A DNA stretch of 7,609 nucleotides from an uncultured Sphingomonadales bacterium (GTDB taxonomy: Bacteria > Pseudomonadota > Alphaproteobacteria > Sphingomonadales > Sphingomonadaceae): the NCBI GenBank assembly GCA_903911985.1, contig CAIWFP010000055.1, positions 1 through 7,609 on the forward strand, read 5' to 3'. Each line of letters starts with the position of its first letter. Positions within the stretch are counted from its first letter, which is position 1. The notes beneath the pieces are model-generated. The model worked only from the letters and a program-made list of their open reading frames with translations. It was not told the DNA's origin and did not search any database. This document shows positions 7,401 to 7,609 of the stretch, piece by piece. A program made the position numbers and the translations under genes.

Positions 7401-7527
7401 GGTGGACGGCCACTTCCGCCGCCTGTTCACCCGCCTGTTTCAGGGCGGGCAGGCGCATCTCGCGCTGGTTGATTCCGACGATCCGCTGGAGGCGGGCCTC
7501 GAAATCTACGCCCAGCCGCCGGGCTAG
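4417..7527 (+). CDS. smc: Chromosome segregation protein SMC, cut short by an in-frame TAG
   Basis: SMC forms the ATP-driven condensin that organises and segregates the nucleoid. The N-terminal head begins at once (LKLSGFKSFVEP, 6-17), with Walker A GPNGCGKS (31-38), an arginine in SMRSGG (Arg57) and the Q-loop Gln137 in VSQGRI. An Ala/Glu/Arg-rich coiled coil runs from about 165 to 508, a compact hinge of about 110 residues (509-617) follows in the style I know from alphaproteobacterial SMCs, and the return coiled coil reaches about 960. The C-terminal head segment (LGPVNL, then the helix before PPG) starts but stops at TAG 7525-7527 after residue 1036; family members here are about 1140-1150 residues. 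The same frame continues past the stop into the ABC signature motif. The truncated product lacks that motif, Walker B and the D-loop, so it should not hydrolyse ATP as a normal dimer. No other lesion is visible in the 1036 codons. Likely coupled to the upstream gene. Confidence 0.93.
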   Translation: MRIRRLKLSGFKSFVEPAELRIEAGLTGVVGPNGCGKSNLLEAIRWVMGENSPKSMRSGGMEDVIFAGTQGRAPRDFAEVVLFASDGDGEDLEVVRRIERGAGSAYRVNGRDVRAKDVSLIFADAATGAHSPALVSQGRIAAVIAAKPAERRMMLEEAAGIAGLHVRRRDAEQKLRATEANLARLEDIMAGLDSQIAGLRRQARAAERYRGLSENIRLAEARQLFARWRDTAAAADAARLAAAQAETRVNEAQTGAKAAQEAQGSAAVALAEARDTLADRRDDASAHGHRMATLTSQLEAAEQRLADLDRQHKRLEEDRVEADRLTHDAAEALARLERELAEGRDTLAAEEALRPSLAHALGAAEAASRAAELAFAQATAEQAGVEAEWRVAEAGVAAAEARATRLAAEIARQQAARDALGADDAAEAAVAAALTRREEASAALAQARTALEQAQSARTALQSARDTAATALAGAKAEHAGVDREYQALLRDREARARQSASAQGRMLALDRLRAEPGYERALAAVLGRDAKAPLGPAPAGADGRFWAGRFWTGSGAPAPVADSLAAHVHDCPPELAARLALVHCVEADDDRALAPGEWLVTRGGALRRWDGFVARGEGAAEAARLEAENRFVALAEQLPALAEAMATAEAENARVAQDLVATGQGAIAAERAMAQASEGERAALRALDAAEDARSRLAARRADLAAAATDLVEQHAQAEAECAAALAARAALPAPDAGRAALLVARERHETSRLTLQSASAALASQDQALAVARERAAARAADIRGWQARAGDAARRLAEMTRRFTEIEEERAVIAAKPEGLRREIEQGESIRTRIASEMAEAEAAVAQTTEASRTADSALSTAQEALASAREARAGAAARAEHEDQRRAELARLCGERFTCPPPLLAERFAFAPADIASAEVESAAMERLVADRERLGPVNLVAAEELTAAEARASEGQSERADLAEAVARLRGSIGNLNREGRERLRTAFEAVDGHFRRLFTRLFQGGQAHLALVDSDDPLEAGLEIYAQPPG
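6046..6075. repeat. Tandem 15-base duplication in the smc hinge
   Basis: GGGCGTTTCTGGGCC (6046-6060) is followed by GGGCGCTTCTGGACC (6061-6075), matching at 13 of 15 bases. It encodes GRFWA-GRFWT in a loop of the predicted hinge, keeping the frame. Both differences are transitions, so the duplication is older than the identical copies in the DUF721 gene. Confidence 0.75.
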
Positions 7528-7609
7528 CGGCTGCAATCGCTCACCCTGTTCTCGGGCGGCGAGCAGGCCCTCACCGCCATCGCCCTGATCTTCGCCCTGT
7601 TCCTCACCA
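7525..7609 (+). pseudogene. smc: Premature TAG and the separated 3' part of smc (runs off the window)
   Basis: After the TAG at 7525-7527 the smc frame stays open to the window end and reads RLQSLTLFSGGEQALTAIAL and on through IFALFLT. This is the SMC C-motif region (SGGEQ at 7552-7566) and the following helix, in exactly the order seen in intact SMC proteins. Walker B and the D-loop would lie beyond the window. The usual residue at the TAG position is Lys (PPGK-x-LQ), so AAG to TAG is the simplest origin. No start codon with a ribosome-binding site precedes the fragment, so separate translation is unlikely. Confidence 0.85.

Noticed and set aside
4336..7536. Open frame of 1066 codons on the minus strand, antisense to smc
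   Set aside because: It mirrors the smc coding sequence, where abundant GCC/GCG/GAG codons leave few stops in the opposing frame. Its translation is a Gly/Ala-rich low-complexity string with no domain, and smc on the plus strand is unmistakable.

Overview
The window is high-GC chromosomal DNA from an alphaproteobacterium, most likely a sphingomonad (Novosphingobium/Sphingobium type). This rests on the alphaproteobacterial DUF1489 protein, the gene order mutY / DUF721 (DciA-like) / DsbA-like thioredoxin / smc that I know from alphaproteobacterial genomes, and the sequence style of the SMC hinge. It is a core housekeeping region. I see no insertion sequence, prophage, CRISPR array, tRNA or rRNA, and no new multi-gene system.

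Layout. A DUF1489 gene (57-482, +) runs convergently into nudC (494-1486, -), with only 11 bases between the stop codons. nudC lies 31 bases downstream of mutY (1518-2657, -), so mutY-nudC is probably one transcript. mutY diverges from a DciA-like DUF721 gene (2723-3367, +) across about 65 bases that hold an inverted repeat. A 220-base gap follows, ending in three 16-base tandem repeats; the last repeat supplies the Shine-Dalgarno sequence of a DsbA-like lipoprotein gene (3588-4385, +). smc (4417 to the window edge, +) follows 31 bases later.

Functions. MutY removes adenine mispaired with 8-oxoguanine, and NudC hydrolyses NAD(H) and NAD-capped RNA. The DciA-like protein probably loads the replicative helicase. 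SMC is the condensin ATPase that organises and segregates the chromosome. The DsbA-like protein is a predicted membrane-anchored thiol oxidoreductase of unknown substrate.

Main anomaly. The smc frame is open for 1036 codons and is then cut by an in-frame TAG (7525-7527). Translation past the stop continues without frameshift straight into the SMC ABC signature motif (SGGEQ, 7552-7566) and stays open to the end of the window. The stop sits where SMC proteins normally have Lys in 'PPGK-x-LQ', so one A-to-T change (AAG to TAG) explains it. As written, the product has Walker A but lacks the signature motif and Walker B and could not work as an ATPase. This is a fresh nonsense mutation, a sequence error, or (less likely) a suppressed stop.

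A secondary theme is a set of five short tandem duplications (12, 12, 12, 16 and 15 bases). Four lie in coding sequence with codon-multiple units; the fifth carries the ribosome-binding site of the DsbA-like gene.
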